The notes under the pieces: model-generated | Told to the model about the DNA's origin: nothing | Databases searched by the model: none | Seen by the model: only the letters and a program-made list of their open reading frames with translations | Program-made: the position numbers and the translations under genes | Assembly (NCBI RefSeq): GCF_013204885.1 | Contig: NZ_JABMKX010000011.1 | Coordinates: forward strand, 248,001 to 312,000 | DNA from: Paenibacillus tritici | GTDB lineage: Bacteria > Bacillota > Bacilli > Paenibacillales > Paenibacillaceae | Reading direction: 5' to 3' | DNA: 64,000 nucleotides | Shown here: positions 42,411 to 51,214 of the stretch, in pieces | Layout: each line of letters begins with the position of its first letter | Position numbering within the stretch: the first letter of the stretch is position 1

Positions 42411-42440
42411 GGGCTTTCCTCCAAATAGGAATATTATTTG

Positions 42441-42659
42441 CTATATAGATTGAATTTGTAAGTTATGCGACATAGGTTGGCCGTGACTCCAGAGAATGTT
42501 TGGCCCTCCGGCCGCTGTTGTCCCCAGATTTCTTGATTTTGAACCGCTAATCGCGGTGGAAATCCGGTGACAAAGGCGGACGCTGACGCTCCTACAGTGC
42601 CAAAATTCTCCTCCGCCACTTTTCCCTGTCTGTATATTTTCAAGATCAAATCTATATAG
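42441..42659. repeat. 219-nt imperfect inverted-repeat element, copy 2 of the structured repeat family
   Basis: The ends are CTATATAGATTGAATTTG (42441) and, inverted, CTATATAGATTTGATCTTG (42659). The similarity of the two halves continues inwards (AGAATGTTTGGC against AGAATTTTGGC; GxCCGCxxTTGTCxCCxGATTTC on both arms) down to a central hairpin ACCGC-TAATC-GCGGT. The inner part matches 16934-17036. The element fills the 304-nt gap 42411-42714 between the MerR and CPBP genes, and its left end lies in the MerR promoter region. No ORF is supported inside it. Confidence 0.7.
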
Positions 42660-42714
42660 AAGGTTGGGCACAGTAAATCATCCGGCACTGGCATGGCCGG
42701 ATGATGGTTTATTA

Positions 42715-43596
42715 CTAGTATGCTGTCCGCAGGCGCCGGCGGCGCCACAGATTAAGCAGTACCAGCAGCCCTGCGCTGCCGATAATGATTACACCAAACT
42801 GGATCACAACGGGACCGGTCCCCGCCTCCAGCTCGCTGTATGTCAGCAAGCGCCGGTCCTGCTGCAGGATAACGAACCGCGCAATTTCCAGAAAGGCCAC
42901 ATGAAATCCGACGGAAGCCCACAGTGATCCGGTCAAGCTGCGCCATAGCTGAAGCATCGTGCCATAACATAACAGCATAATCACATACTCTGCATTAATG
43001 CTGCTTCCGCGGTCGAGCCCGCTCCAGGCTTGCAGCTGGTTCACCGTCACCGGCACCAGCACAAACAGCAGCACCTGAGCGCCGTAAGCTGCGAAGGCAG
43101 GCAGGCGCAGCCGCAGGCCGCTGTATACTATTCCTCTCATTGACAATTCCTCCGGCAGCGCCTCGTACAGGAAGGCAATACATGTGTTGAAGGCTACAGC
43201 CAGCAGCAGCTCCGCAGAGAAATGCCAGGCTGTAATGGTGGTCCAGCCCAGGATACCCGTAATTATGAAGCCCAGTCCCCCCATCAGCAAGGCTGACGCT
43301 GCACCGCCCAGCATATGCAGGAATGCGACTGGTGTCAACGGCAGCAGCCTGGCGGTCAGGCGGAACCGGCGCTGGATGAGACAGACCGCGGGCACAATAA
43401 GCAGCGCCGCAGTCAAAGCCTGGACAACGGCAATTTCGTTATCCGTTGCACCGGAAGCCCGGACGGCGTTCCCGGCAACCGTAGCCGTGAACAGTCCCAG
43501 CGTCATGGCGAGCCAGCCAAGCGCTGTAATTGCCAGCCAGCTGCGGGCAGGTGTACGTCTTAAGATGTTCGATGATGGCATTGTTGTTTTGTCCAT
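42715..43596 (-). CDS. CPBP-family intramembrane metalloprotease (Rce1/Abi-like)
   Basis: 293 residues with about eight membrane segments. The CPBP motif 1, EExxxR, is visible in FLYEALPEELSMRGIVYSGL; a later motif has the His in SVGFHVAFLEIARF. These proteins cut proteins or modified peptides within the membrane; bacterial members take part in bacteriocin immunity, SagE-type maturation or general envelope functions. GGAGGGATC lies upstream of the ATG. Stand-alone, no bacteriocin genes near. Substrate unknown. Confidence 0.82.
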   Translation of the reverse strand: MDKTTMPSSNILRRTPARSWLAITALGWLAMTLGLFTATVAGNAVRASGATDNEIAVVQALTAALLIVPAVCLIQRRFRLTARLLPLTPVAFLHMLGGAASALLMGGLGFIITGILGWTTITAWHFSAELLLAVAFNTCIAFLYEALPEELSMRGIVYSGLRLRLPAFAAYGAQVLLFVLVPVTVNQLQAWSGLDRGSSINAEYVIMLLCYGTMLQLWRSLTGSLWASVGFHVAFLEIARFVILQQDRRLLTYSELEAGTGPVVIQFGVIIIGSAGLLVLLNLWRRRRLRTAY

Positions 43597-43693
43597 TTGT
43601 GATCCCTCCTGCTTCCATTGTAAACCCTCCAGTATACGTCAGGGTCAACCCTGGATTAGCAGGAATGATGCGTTAATTCCGTGATGAATGGGA

Positions 43694-45199
43694 TCAGGAC
43701 ACACCGAAATATTCCTTAATCCCTGCTACAATAGCAGCCGCCACCCGGTTCTGGAATTCATCCGAGAACAGGATCGCTTCCTCTGTAGCATTGGACAGGA
43801 AGCCTACCTCGAGTAGCGTGGCTGGCATGGTCGAACGGCTCAATACGATTAATTTTTTAGACTTGACCTTACGGTCGGTGAAGCCGGTTGCCCCTTGCAG
43901 ATGCTTGTGTATCATATCGGTCAGGGCTTTACTGTCTTTCCTGTAATAATAGGATTCGGTCCCCCGCACATCCGGCCTGTCTTGGACGGAGTTCGCATGA
44001 ATGGATACAAAGGCATCCGCCCCGAGTTCATTGGCCATCTCTGCACGCTTGGGATTGGTCGGGTAGGTATCATCGCGCCGGGTCATTACAATATGAAAAT
44101 CCGGCTCCTGCAGCAGCAGACGCTCCACTTTTAAGGCCAGGCTGAGGTTGAAATCTTTCTCCAGCGTGTTCGTTATGCCGATAGTGCCAGGATCAGCAGC
44201 GCCGTGTCCTGCATCAATCACAATAATTTTTTTCCCGTTCCCCGGATAGGCAGGCTGTACTGAAGGCGGTTCTTGGGAGGAAGAGTTCAGGTCGACGATC
44301 AGGAGGCGTGAAGCGACATCTTCCTCAATATAACTGGTATAATTCGTATCTGCAGAGAGTGCTAAAGTGACCCGAACGGTTGAAGCATCTGTTCCCGTGA
44401 GCTCGTAATACACCTTGCTAACCTTTGGAGTTCCGGTAATGGCCTGCTCTCCTGATTGGGTCTGATTATCCCAGAGCACCGTCTCTAAGAAGGAGGCGGA
44501 CAAGGCCGTATGTGGAAGCTCGACTACAATCTGCGGCGGTTGGTTCCCGGCATAGACCTTGGGTTGAACCTTGCCTTCAAAAGCAATCATCAGGCGGTTG
44601 CCGCTGAAGCTGAGCCCGTTGACCGTTGAGGCTCCGGCTGCCGGGGCGGGCGGAACTGCCGTGCCTTCAGGCTTGGGAGAAGCTGAAGGTTCAGGAGTTG
44701 CTGTAACAGCAGGCGTGGCGGCCGGATCTGTATCAGGCCCCGAACCCGGTTGCGGAAGAGTTGATGAAGTCAAGCCGACAATCTTGCTTTTGTTGTCCCA
44801 GCTCACCCCTACGCCCATGGCTTCGCTAATGAATCTTAGCGGCACGACCGTGGTTCCGTTGAGGTTCCGGGGAGCTGCGGACAGCGGATGGGAGGTTCCG
44901 TCAATCCAGGCATTTTTGTGCCCGATCGTCAGTTCTACACTGCCCATCTCCTTAGGGATGGTTACGGTGCCAACCTGTTGGTTCCAGATTACGCCCATGC
45001 CCAGATTCTCCGCAATGATCCGCAAGGGAACCATTACACTGCCATTGATAATTTCTACCTTGTCTTTCTTTTGCAGAGGGATAGCTTGTCCGTCCAGCAG
45101 GATCGTCGGGCGGTTCTTGGCGGCAGCCTGAGCCTGTCCGCTAACCGGCAACAATAAGCATAGGGCTACGAACAGGAGCAAATAACTGAGCCTTCTCAT
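43694..45199 (-). CDS. N-acetylmuramoyl-L-alanine amidase with two stalk domains and AMIN domain
   Basis: 501 residues. Signal peptide MRRLSYLLLFVALCLLLPVSG with cleavage near AQA-AA. Two copies of the copper amine oxidase N-terminal-like stalk (GSVMVPLRIIAENLGMGVIWNQ; TTVVPLRFISEAMGVGVSWDN) cover residues 30-140, then a Pro/Thr/Ala linker with SASPKPEG, an AMIN-type domain (residues 190-300), and a C-terminal Amidase_3 catalytic domain: zinc His in VIDAGHGAADPG, Glu in NTLEKDFNLSL, His in FVSIHANSV, and catalytic Glu in ATLLEVGFLSN. It cleaves the amide bond between MurNAc and peptide outside the cell. Alone, with no operon partner; the ECF operon ends 127 nt upstream. Confidence 0.92.
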   Translation of the reverse strand: MRRLSYLLLFVALCLLLPVSGQAQAAAKNRPTILLDGQAIPLQKKDKVEIINGSVMVPLRIIAENLGMGVIWNQQVGTVTIPKEMGSVELTIGHKNAWIDGTSHPLSAAPRNLNGTTVVPLRFISEAMGVGVSWDNKSKIVGLTSSTLPQPGSGPDTDPAATPAVTATPEPSASPKPEGTAVPPAPAAGASTVNGLSFSGNRLMIAFEGKVQPKVYAGNQPPQIVVELPHTALSASFLETVLWDNQTQSGEQAITGTPKVSKVYYELTGTDASTVRVTLALSADTNYTSYIEEDVASRLLIVDLNSSSQEPPSVQPAYPGNGKKIIVIDAGHGAADPGTIGITNTLEKDFNLSLALKVERLLLQEPDFHIVMTRRDDTYPTNPKRAEMANELGADAFVSIHANSVQDRPDVRGTESYYYRKDSKALTDMIHKHLQGATGFTDRKVKSKKLIVLSRSTMPATLLEVGFLSNATEEAILFSDEFQNRVAAAIVAGIKEYFGVS

Positions 45200-45325
45200 A
45201 GGTGCATCTCATCCATTTCGTCTAATTTTGGAATTAACAGTTCTAAATGTAGACGCCAATAATTGGAATAGGTTGCGCATGAATCTGCGTCGCACGCAGT
45301 GTCTCCGTTATTCTGGTACTCCGGT

Positions 45326-46072
45326 TCATAGGTACAGAATGAGTAAAATACATGCAAGCAGCAGCCCGCCAGCCGCATAATCAATCCGCGAAAAAGTCAG
45401 CACCCGATAGGAGGTACGGCCCTTCCCGTTCCCGTAAGCTCTTGCATCAATCGTCATCGCCAGTTGCCCGGCACGCTGAATGGTCGTTATGAGCAGCGGC
45501 ACAACCAAGGACAAATAAGCCATGCCCTGCCGGTGTCCACTAGCAGACTTGATGTCGAAGCCTCTGGCCTGTTGTGCCAGAATCATGCGGTCCAGCTCCT
45601 GGCTAATCGTTGGAATGAAACGGATGGCAAGCATAACCGTCAATGCCATAGCTTCTACCGGAACTCCCCAGGCAGACAGCGGCTTAAGCAGTTGCTCCAG
45701 CCCTTTGGCAAGCTCCAGCGGCTTGGTGGTGAGTGTTAAGAGTGAGGCCAGCGATACAAACAAAAGAATACGCCAGACCACGAAGACTCCGCTCTCTATC
45801 CCTTCCCGGGTGACCAGGAGATGATAGAGCAAGGTGAAGGACACAATAAGCAGAACCGGCTTGATGGCTCTGCCGAAGGTACGGAAGGGGACTCTGGACA
45901 GCAGCAGTTGTCCGCCCGCCAGGACAGTCGCCGCCGCGTATCCGCCCCATGTAGTGAGGAAGAGACAGCAGAATGTGAAGGCAAGCACACTCAACAGTTT
46001 GGTTCGGGGGTCAAGCCGGTGGACGACCGAATCTGAAGGTATATATTGACCCCATAGGACGTTATCCGCCAT
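45326..46072 (-). CDS. ecfT: energy-coupling factor transporter transmembrane protein EcfT (BioN-like)
   Basis: 248 residues with five or six membrane segments and the two ATPase-contact motifs of EcfT: AQQARGFD and DARAYGNG (Ala-Arg-Gly and Ala-Arg-Ala types). N-terminal HRLDPRTKLLSVLAFTFCC is the typical EcfT start. It couples ATP hydrolysis by EcfA1/EcfA2 to toppling of the substrate-binding S component, here most likely the BioY encoded at the head of the operon. Its start overlaps the EcfA2 gene end by 11 nt. Last gene of the operon. Confidence 0.92.
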   Translation of the reverse strand: MADNVLWGQYIPSDSVVHRLDPRTKLLSVLAFTFCCLFLTTWGGYAAATVLAGGQLLLSRVPFRTFGRAIKPVLLIVSFTLLYHLLVTREGIESGVFVVWRILLFVSLASLLTLTTKPLELAKGLEQLLKPLSAWGVPVEAMALTVMLAIRFIPTISQELDRMILAQQARGFDIKSASGHRQGMAYLSLVVPLLITTIQRAGQLAMTIDARAYGNGKGRTSYRVLTFSRIDYAAGGLLLACILLILYL

Positions 46073-46922
46073 GGTGCAACCCTCTTGACTGCCAAACGGG
46101 TCTCACCAGCCGCAGAATATCTTCTTCCCTGCAGCTCGCTGGCTCCAGACTACGCCCGGAAGCAGCCTCCATCCATCTCAAAAGCTGTACCGGCTCCGGC
46201 AAAGGCAGTCCGGCCTGCTCCAAGAGCTTACTTTGTCTCAGAAACAGTTCGTTCACCTCCAAATGGGCCAATAAGCGCCCTTGTGTAAAGATCATAACCT
46301 CATCCGAATATTCGGCAACATCCTCTATCTGATGAGAGATGAATAGCACCGTCCGTCGCTTCTCCCGCTGCCATGCCTGAAGCTTCTTCAGCAGAGCTAT
46401 CCTGCTTAGGGGATCAAGCCCGGCCGTCGGCTCATCCAGAATAAGCAGCTCAGGCTCGGCAATCAGCACAGAAGCGATAGCGACGAGACGCTTAAGTCCC
46501 CCGCTGAGCTGTAACGGGTTCTGCTGGAGAAGGCTTTCCGGGAGTCCGAGCTGTCCCATAACGCTTTTGACAGCTTCGTCCAGCTTGTCAGGGGCTGCTC
46601 CCTTCACTTTGAGGGCAAAGGCCAGTTCTTTATACACCGTCGTTTCAAAAATCTGTTGCTCCGGAAACTGAAACACATAACCCGCTTGCGGAACGGCTGT
46701 CCTCTTGCCTCTTCTATCCCCCGGCAGAGACTGCCCGTTATGCGTATATTCGCCTGTACAGAAAGGAGTCAGTCCTGTGATCACTTGCGCGAAGGTGGAC
46801 TTTCCGGCTCCGGCCTGCCCAATGACCGATATCCATCTCCCCTTCTGAAGAGTACAGCTTACCGATTGCAGAATGTCTTTGCCGTTGATTCTTACACCTA
46901 CGTCCTTTAACTCATAGACCAT
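46062..46922 (-). CDS. ecfA2: energy-coupling factor ATPase EcfA2 (BioM-like)
   Basis: 286 residues from the ATG at 46922; the longer frame starts at a GTG inside EcfA1. Walker A GQAGAGKST, Q-loop GYVFQFPEQQIFETTVYKELAF, signature LSGGLKRLVAIA, Walker B LLILDEPTAGLDP, H-loop ISHQIEDVAEYSDE. The signature reads GGLKR instead of GGQKR, a minor change. C-terminal 70 residues are the Ecf-specific extension. It forms a heterodimer with EcfA1. Overlaps EcfA1 by 16 nt and EcfT by 11 nt. Confidence 0.92.
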   Translation of the reverse strand: MVYELKDVGVRINGKDILQSVSCTLQKGRWISVIGQAGAGKSTFAQVITGLTPFCTGEYTHNGQSLPGDRRGKRTAVPQAGYVFQFPEQQIFETTVYKELAFALKVKGAAPDKLDEAVKSVMGQLGLPESLLQQNPLQLSGGLKRLVAIASVLIAEPELLILDEPTAGLDPLSRIALLKKLQAWQREKRRTVLFISHQIEDVAEYSDEVMIFTQGRLLAHLEVNELFLRQSKLLEQAGLPLPEPVQLLRWMEAASGRSLEPASCREEDILRLVRPVWQSRGLHHGG

Positions 46923-47707
46923 AAGCCGGTGATCGTCTCCTTCCAGTCTGCGCACAATGGGGCTCGTAACCCAAGCGCTTGATGCAATCTCACCGCAAAA
47001 GGAAGCGCAAGCGAATGTTCAGCAAGGGATACATTGCCGAACAAGGCCGAGGGCGTTCCGTCGAAGACGATTTCGCCGCGGCTTAGAAGCAGGACCCGGC
47101 CGGATGACAAGATCTCTTCCATATGGTGGGTGATATGAATGATCGTCATCCCCTGCCGGTGCAGGCTATGAAGCACATCCAGGATGGATTGTCTCCCCTG
47201 CGGATCGAGCATGGAGGTCGCTTCATCCACGATCAGAATAGCAGGCTTCATCGCTATGACGGCTGCCAGCGCGACCCGTTGTTTCTGGCCGCCTGACAAT
47301 TGATGCGGCATCGCCTCCGCATACTCTTCCATGTGAACGGCTCTTAGAGCCTCATTCACCCGATCGGCTATTTGCTCTCCGGGGACACGCAGATTCTCCA
47401 GCCCGAAGACGACTTCATCATGAACCGATGTCGTGATGAACTGATCTTCAGGATTCTGAAATACCAATCCGGCCCTCTCCCGAATCCCCCTGAGATCCTC
47501 TGGATTCAGGGTATTCAGCTGCCCCAGCTTCACCTGTCCCTCTCTTGGCTGCAGCAGCCCGTTCATTAACTTGGCGAGTGTGGACTTTCCGCTTCCGTTC
47601 CCTCCAATGATGGAGGTGAATTCGCCCTGGCGGATGGTGAAGCTTAGCTGACGGAGAACGGGAACCCCCCGCCGGTAGTGATAATCGACTTGATCAAAAA
47701 CAAGCAT
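46907..47707 (-). CDS. ecfA1: energy-coupling factor ATPase EcfA1 (BioM-like)
   Basis: 266 residues from the ATG at 47707, which has GGGAGGAG about 10 nt upstream; the in-frame extension to 47746 runs into the SDR gene. Walker A GGNGSGKST, Q-loop GLVFQNPEDQFITTSVHDEV, signature LSGGQKQRVALAA, Walker B ILIVDEATSMLDP, H-loop ITHHMEEIL. The DEATSMLDP motif is typical of EcfA1. It forms the ATPase dimer with EcfA2 of the biotin transporter. A genome would normally hold another ecfA1A2T set by the ribosomal genes; this one appears dedicated to the BioY operon. Confidence 0.92.
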   Translation of the reverse strand: MLVFDQVDYHYRRGVPVLRQLSFTIRQGEFTSIIGGNGSGKSTLAKLMNGLLQPREGQVKLGQLNTLNPEDLRGIRERAGLVFQNPEDQFITTSVHDEVVFGLENLRVPGEQIADRVNEALRAVHMEEYAEAMPHQLSGGQKQRVALAAVIAMKPAILIVDEATSMLDPQGRQSILDVLHSLHRQGMTIIHITHHMEEILSSGRVLLLSRGEIVFDGTPSALFGNVSLAEHSLALPFAVRLHQALGLRAPLCADWKETITGLWSMS

Positions 47708-47742
47708 CTGCGTATACTCCTCCCTTCCGCCGTTACCGTCTC

Positions 47743-48540
47743 TCAAAATTCAAATAAATCCTCCAATCCGCAAGTAACTATAGCTGCGGGCTGCGGCTTC
47801 TGCCAACGGGTAATCTGTTGTCCGTTAACACCGAACACTTTACCAGTCAGCTCAGGGTCCTCCTGATTCAGCAGCAATCGAACGAACCGGGCCACATCTT
47901 CCGCTTCTCCCAGGTTCCATTCCGCGGGGAGAGGCTCATTGCATTTGGCGTATTTCTCGGTCAGATGTTGAATAACCGGACGGGTCATATCCGTTACGGC
48001 AGCGGGAGCAATGCCGTTGACCCTGATCCGCCTGGACTTCAGTTCATCGGCAAGCGTCCACAGCATCCCGAGAAGTCCGGCTTTGGCCGCGCTGTAATTG
48101 ACCTGCCCCACCGATCCGGCCAGCCCTGCGGTTGAGGTCATCAAGACAATATCGCCTCCATGCCGGTCTAGATGGGGGATTGCCCGCTGGATGCAGTAGA
48201 AGGCTCCGTTCAGATGAACGTCCAGAACGGCTTGCCACTCCAGATCGGTCATAAATTCACATTTCCGGTCCTTAATAATGCCAGCATTATGAATTAGAAT
48301 CTCCAGGGACCCCAGCTTGCCGGTCACTTCGTCCATCATCGCCGTCACCGCAGCCGGATCGGCTACATTGGCACAGAACCCCTCTGCCGTGCCGCCTGCC
48401 TGGCGGATATCCTCTACCACCTGTCCAATTCTCCCGCTGTGCCTACCATTCACGGCTACCTTATAACCGCAGCGCCCCAGCTCAATAGCTATACTGCGCC
48501 CAATCCCCCGGGTCGCCCCGGTAATTAATACGGTCTTCAT
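47743..48540 (-). CDS. short-chain dehydrogenase/reductase (FabG-like 3-oxoacyl reductase)
   Basis: 265 residues. Cofactor loop TGATRGIGRS, NADP-type Arg in VNGRHSGR, NAG motif in IHNAGIIKD, catalytic Ser in MTSTAGLAG and Tyr-x3-Lys in VNYSAAKAG. The family reduces 3-oxoacyl thioesters. It lies between the thiolase-like gene and ecfA1 in the BioY operon, gaps 28 and 35 nt. Together with the acyl-CoA synthetase and thiolase it suggests a short acyl-chain pathway, perhaps supplying a biotin precursor; the enzyme on its own does not prove that. Confidence 0.85.
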   Translation of the reverse strand: MKTVLITGATRGIGRSIAIELGRCGYKVAVNGRHSGRIGQVVEDIRQAGGTAEGFCANVADPAAVTAMMDEVTGKLGSLEILIHNAGIIKDRKCEFMTDLEWQAVLDVHLNGAFYCIQRAIPHLDRHGGDIVLMTSTAGLAGSVGQVNYSAAKAGLLGMLWTLADELKSRRIRVNGIAPAAVTDMTRPVIQHLTEKYAKCNEPLPAEWNLGEAEDVARFVRLLLNQEDPELTGKVFGVNGQQITRWQKPQPAAIVTCGLEDLFEF

Positions 48541-48568
48541 AGGAGCCGGACCTGAGACAGGCTCCTAT

Positions 48569-49720
48569 TCATAAGACCGGCTCCACCAGAACGGCCAGCC
48601 CCATTCCGCCGCCGATGCCAAGCGTTGCCAGCCCTCTGCGGTACGGATGCTGCAGCATTTCCGAATACAGGCGTGTCATGAGGATCGCACCGGATGCTCC
48701 GTAAGGGTGGCCCAGCGCCAAGGCTCCGCCGCCAGGATTGACCTTCTCCCTTGGAAGCTGGAGCTCACGCAGCGAGGCCAATACCTGGGAGGCAAAGGCT
48801 TCATTGAATTCAACGATATCCACATCGTCTATATTCAGCCGCTGGCGGCTAAGCAGTTGCCGGACTGCCGGGACCGGGCCGATTCCCGGATACCGGGGGT
48901 CCACTCCGGCGGCCTGCGAGTCCACAAACCGGAGGACGGGGGTGAGGCTCAGCTGTTCACAGGTCTCACGCGACATCATGAGCGCCAGAGCAGCGCCATC
49001 GTTAACAGGACAAGCATTACCGGCTGTAACCGTCCCGTTAGGTGCAAAAACAGGCGGCAGACTGCGCAGCTTCTCCAAGCTCGTATCCGGTCTCGGACAT
49101 TCGTCAGCCGTGATCCGGTAACCGTTGACTTGAAGCGGTACCAGCTCCGGGGCATACCGGCCTGTGCGCTGGGCGTGAACCGCCTTCAGATGACTCTCCA
49201 GCGCATACCGGTCCTGCTCCTCCCGGGAAACACCATATTTGTCCGCCACATGCTCTGCGGCCAGCCCCATGTCCGGATCTCCAAAAGCGGCAGGGGTGAA
49301 CGGTGCGCGTGTATATAACGTTGGTGTACCGGTCAGTGCGGCGGGTCTGAGGAGCTTCCAGGGCGCTCGGCTTGCGCTTTCGACACCGCCAGCCAGGAAC
49401 AGGTCTCCGGCTCCGCACTGAATGAAGCGGGCAGCCATAATGATGGCTTCAAGCCCTGAACCGCATTGACGGTCGATGGTGACACCGGGAACGCTAACAG
49501 GCAGCCCTGCTTCAAGCACAGACTTACGGGCGATATTCCCTCCCGGGCCCACTGTGTTCCCTATGATGACATCGCTGATCCATTCCGGCGGCAGCTTGGC
49601 TTCCGTAACGAGGTCCCGGATCAGCGGGGCAAGCAGCTGCTCCGGTTCGAGCGTGCTTAGCTGTCCGCCTATTTTTCCGACAGGGGTACGCTTGGCCATG
49701 ACCAGAACGGCCTCTTTCAT
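48569..49720 (-). CDS. thiolase-family acyltransferase (YhfS-like) lacking the second catalytic cysteine
   Basis: 383 residues. The nucleophile Cys is present in TIDRQCGSGLEAIIM (about residue 87) and the His in GGGALALGHPYGASGA. The C-terminal acid/base Cys, normally in TLCIGGG, is Gly here: RGLATLGIGGGMGLAVL. Classical thiolases need that Cys for Claisen condensation or cleavage, so the activity may be altered. The order BioY - acyl-CoA synthetase - thiolase is that of the BirA-regulated yhfU-yhfT-yhfS operon of B. subtilis. It overlaps the synthetase gene by 4 nt. Confidence 0.85.
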   Translation of the reverse strand: MKEAVLVMAKRTPVGKIGGQLSTLEPEQLLAPLIRDLVTEAKLPPEWISDVIIGNTVGPGGNIARKSVLEAGLPVSVPGVTIDRQCGSGLEAIIMAARFIQCGAGDLFLAGGVESASRAPWKLLRPAALTGTPTLYTRAPFTPAAFGDPDMGLAAEHVADKYGVSREEQDRYALESHLKAVHAQRTGRYAPELVPLQVNGYRITADECPRPDTSLEKLRSLPPVFAPNGTVTAGNACPVNDGAALALMMSRETCEQLSLTPVLRFVDSQAAGVDPRYPGIGPVPAVRQLLSRQRLNIDDVDIVEFNEAFASQVLASLRELQLPREKVNPGGGALALGHPYGASGAILMTRLYSEMLQHPYRRGLATLGIGGGMGLAVLVEPVL

Positions 49721-51207
49721 ATCGTCCCTTCTCTCACACGGTTTTTCATGATTTGACGGGCTATTTTGCCGGAACTGGTAAGAATGAATCTGTCCACTGT
49801 AATCAGCTCCTTAGGTACTTTATAGCTTGCAAGAAAGGGACGGCAATACTTACTGATTTCATCCAGACTGAGCTGCCCTTCTCCACTCCACACGATCATG
49901 GCCGTTACCTGCTCGCCCCACCGGTCATCCGGTTTGCCGAATACCATAACCTCCCGGATACACGGAATGCGGAGCAGCACAGCCTCCACTTCTTCAGGAA
50001 ATACCTTGAGTCCCCCGCTCTTGATCATGTTGCCGGCGCGTCCGGCCAAGTGCAGATGCCTGTCCTGATCAAGGAGCATATAATCCCCTGTTCGCAGCCA
50101 GCCCTCCCGGAATATGCTTGCTGTCTCTTCCGGCAGCCGGTGATATCCTGCGAACATCATTTCGCTTCGGATGTACAGTTCACCAACCATTCCCGGCGGG
50201 ACCTCTTGGAACTGCTCGTCACGGATGGTCATTTGCACGCCATCGAACGGCTTCCCCAACGAATCGGGCGGCTCCTCCCCGGTGATCTCCAGATAGCTGA
50301 TGTAGCTGGCCTCCGATGATCCGTAATATTCATAGAGCTTCGTGTCCTTGAATATTTCACGGCATCTCTGCTTCGAGGCCGCGGACCACTTGCCTCCAGA
50401 GCTGATCAAAGCCTTCATGGAGACCTGCACGGGATGAGAAGCTGCCAGTTGAAGCAAGGTATCGGTCATCGCAGGCACAACGAACAGGATCATGCCGGGT
50501 TCGCGGGTACAGAGTTTCAGTACGCTTGGAGCCTCGAATTCCGGGAGCAGATGAAACGTAGCCATACTGTACAGGGATTGCATCATGGCGAACAGCGACA
50601 GAGAGTGTACGAACGGCCCGGGGGCAAGCACCTGCTGTATTCCGTTCAGCTCGAAAGCCTTCTCCGTCGCCTGAAGGCTTCTTAGCCATGAAACATGGGT
50701 CCGCATATACCCCTTAGGGAGGCCGGTTGTGCCCGATGTATACCCGATGAACAACAGCCCGGGGTTCTCCTCTGCTATGGCATCCGGCTCGAAGGCAGCT
50801 AACCAGGAGCTATAGCTTCGGGCTTCCCGCCCTTCACCGAAGGATAACTGCGGAATCTCTGTATAACGTTCTGCGAGGTCAGCCGTAAAACGTTCTTCAC
50901 AGGCGATCAGTCCGGGCTCACACTGCCGGATTACCCTATCTATCTCAGCGGAAGGCCATTTGGGGTCCAGCAATACAGGAAGACATCCCGCATAGATCGC
51001 GCCGAGAAGCAATTCGGCGAATTCCATACGGTTTCCGGACAGAATGGCGATGCTCTGCTTCACGTGCCCGTCATGCCTGAGTCCGGCGGATACCTGCTGA
51101 ACCCGCCTCATGAGCTGAGCGTAAGTCCGCTCTTCACGGCCGCCCGAGAGGGCAACACGGTGAGGATTCATCTGTGCACGTTCCAGAATGTTCTGTACCA
51201 GGTTCAT
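49717..51207 (-). CDS. acyl-CoA synthetase, AMP-binding family (YhfT-like)
   Basis: About 496 residues from the ATG at 51207 (TGAGGT 5 nt upstream); the longer frame to 51279 overlaps bioY. ANL-superfamily motifs: P-loop LFIGYTSGTTGLPKGYMRTH, EYYGSSEASYI, LRTGDYMLLDQDRHLHLAGRAGNMIKSGGLKVFPEEVE, and the C-terminal lysine region TSSGKIARQ. It activates a carboxylic acid to its CoA thioester through an acyl-adenylate. Close order of genes and the BirA box upstream of bioY place it under biotin control, as in B. subtilis yhfUTS. The acid is unknown; pimelate-like is a hypothesis. Confidence 0.87.
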   Translation of the reverse strand: MNLVQNILERAQMNPHRVALSGGREERTYAQLMRRVQQVSAGLRHDGHVKQSIAILSGNRMEFAELLLGAIYAGCLPVLLDPKWPSAEIDRVIRQCEPGLIACEERFTADLAERYTEIPQLSFGEGREARSYSSWLAAFEPDAIAEENPGLLFIGYTSGTTGLPKGYMRTHVSWLRSLQATEKAFELNGIQQVLAPGPFVHSLSLFAMMQSLYSMATFHLLPEFEAPSVLKLCTREPGMILFVVPAMTDTLLQLAASHPVQVSMKALISSGGKWSAASKQRCREIFKDTKLYEYYGSSEASYISYLEITGEEPPDSLGKPFDGVQMTIRDEQFQEVPPGMVGELYIRSEMMFAGYHRLPEETASIFREGWLRTGDYMLLDQDRHLHLAGRAGNMIKSGGLKVFPEEVEAVLLRIPCIREVMVFGKPDDRWGEQVTAMIVWSGEGQLSLDEISKYCRPFLASYKVPKELITVDRFILTSSGKIARQIMKNRVREGTI

Positions 51208-51214
51208 GAGTACC

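Noticed and set aside
45196..45384. 62-codon ORF between ecfT and the amidase gene
   Set aside because: Overlaps the 3' end of ecfT in another frame, Cys-rich odd composition and no ribosome binding site.
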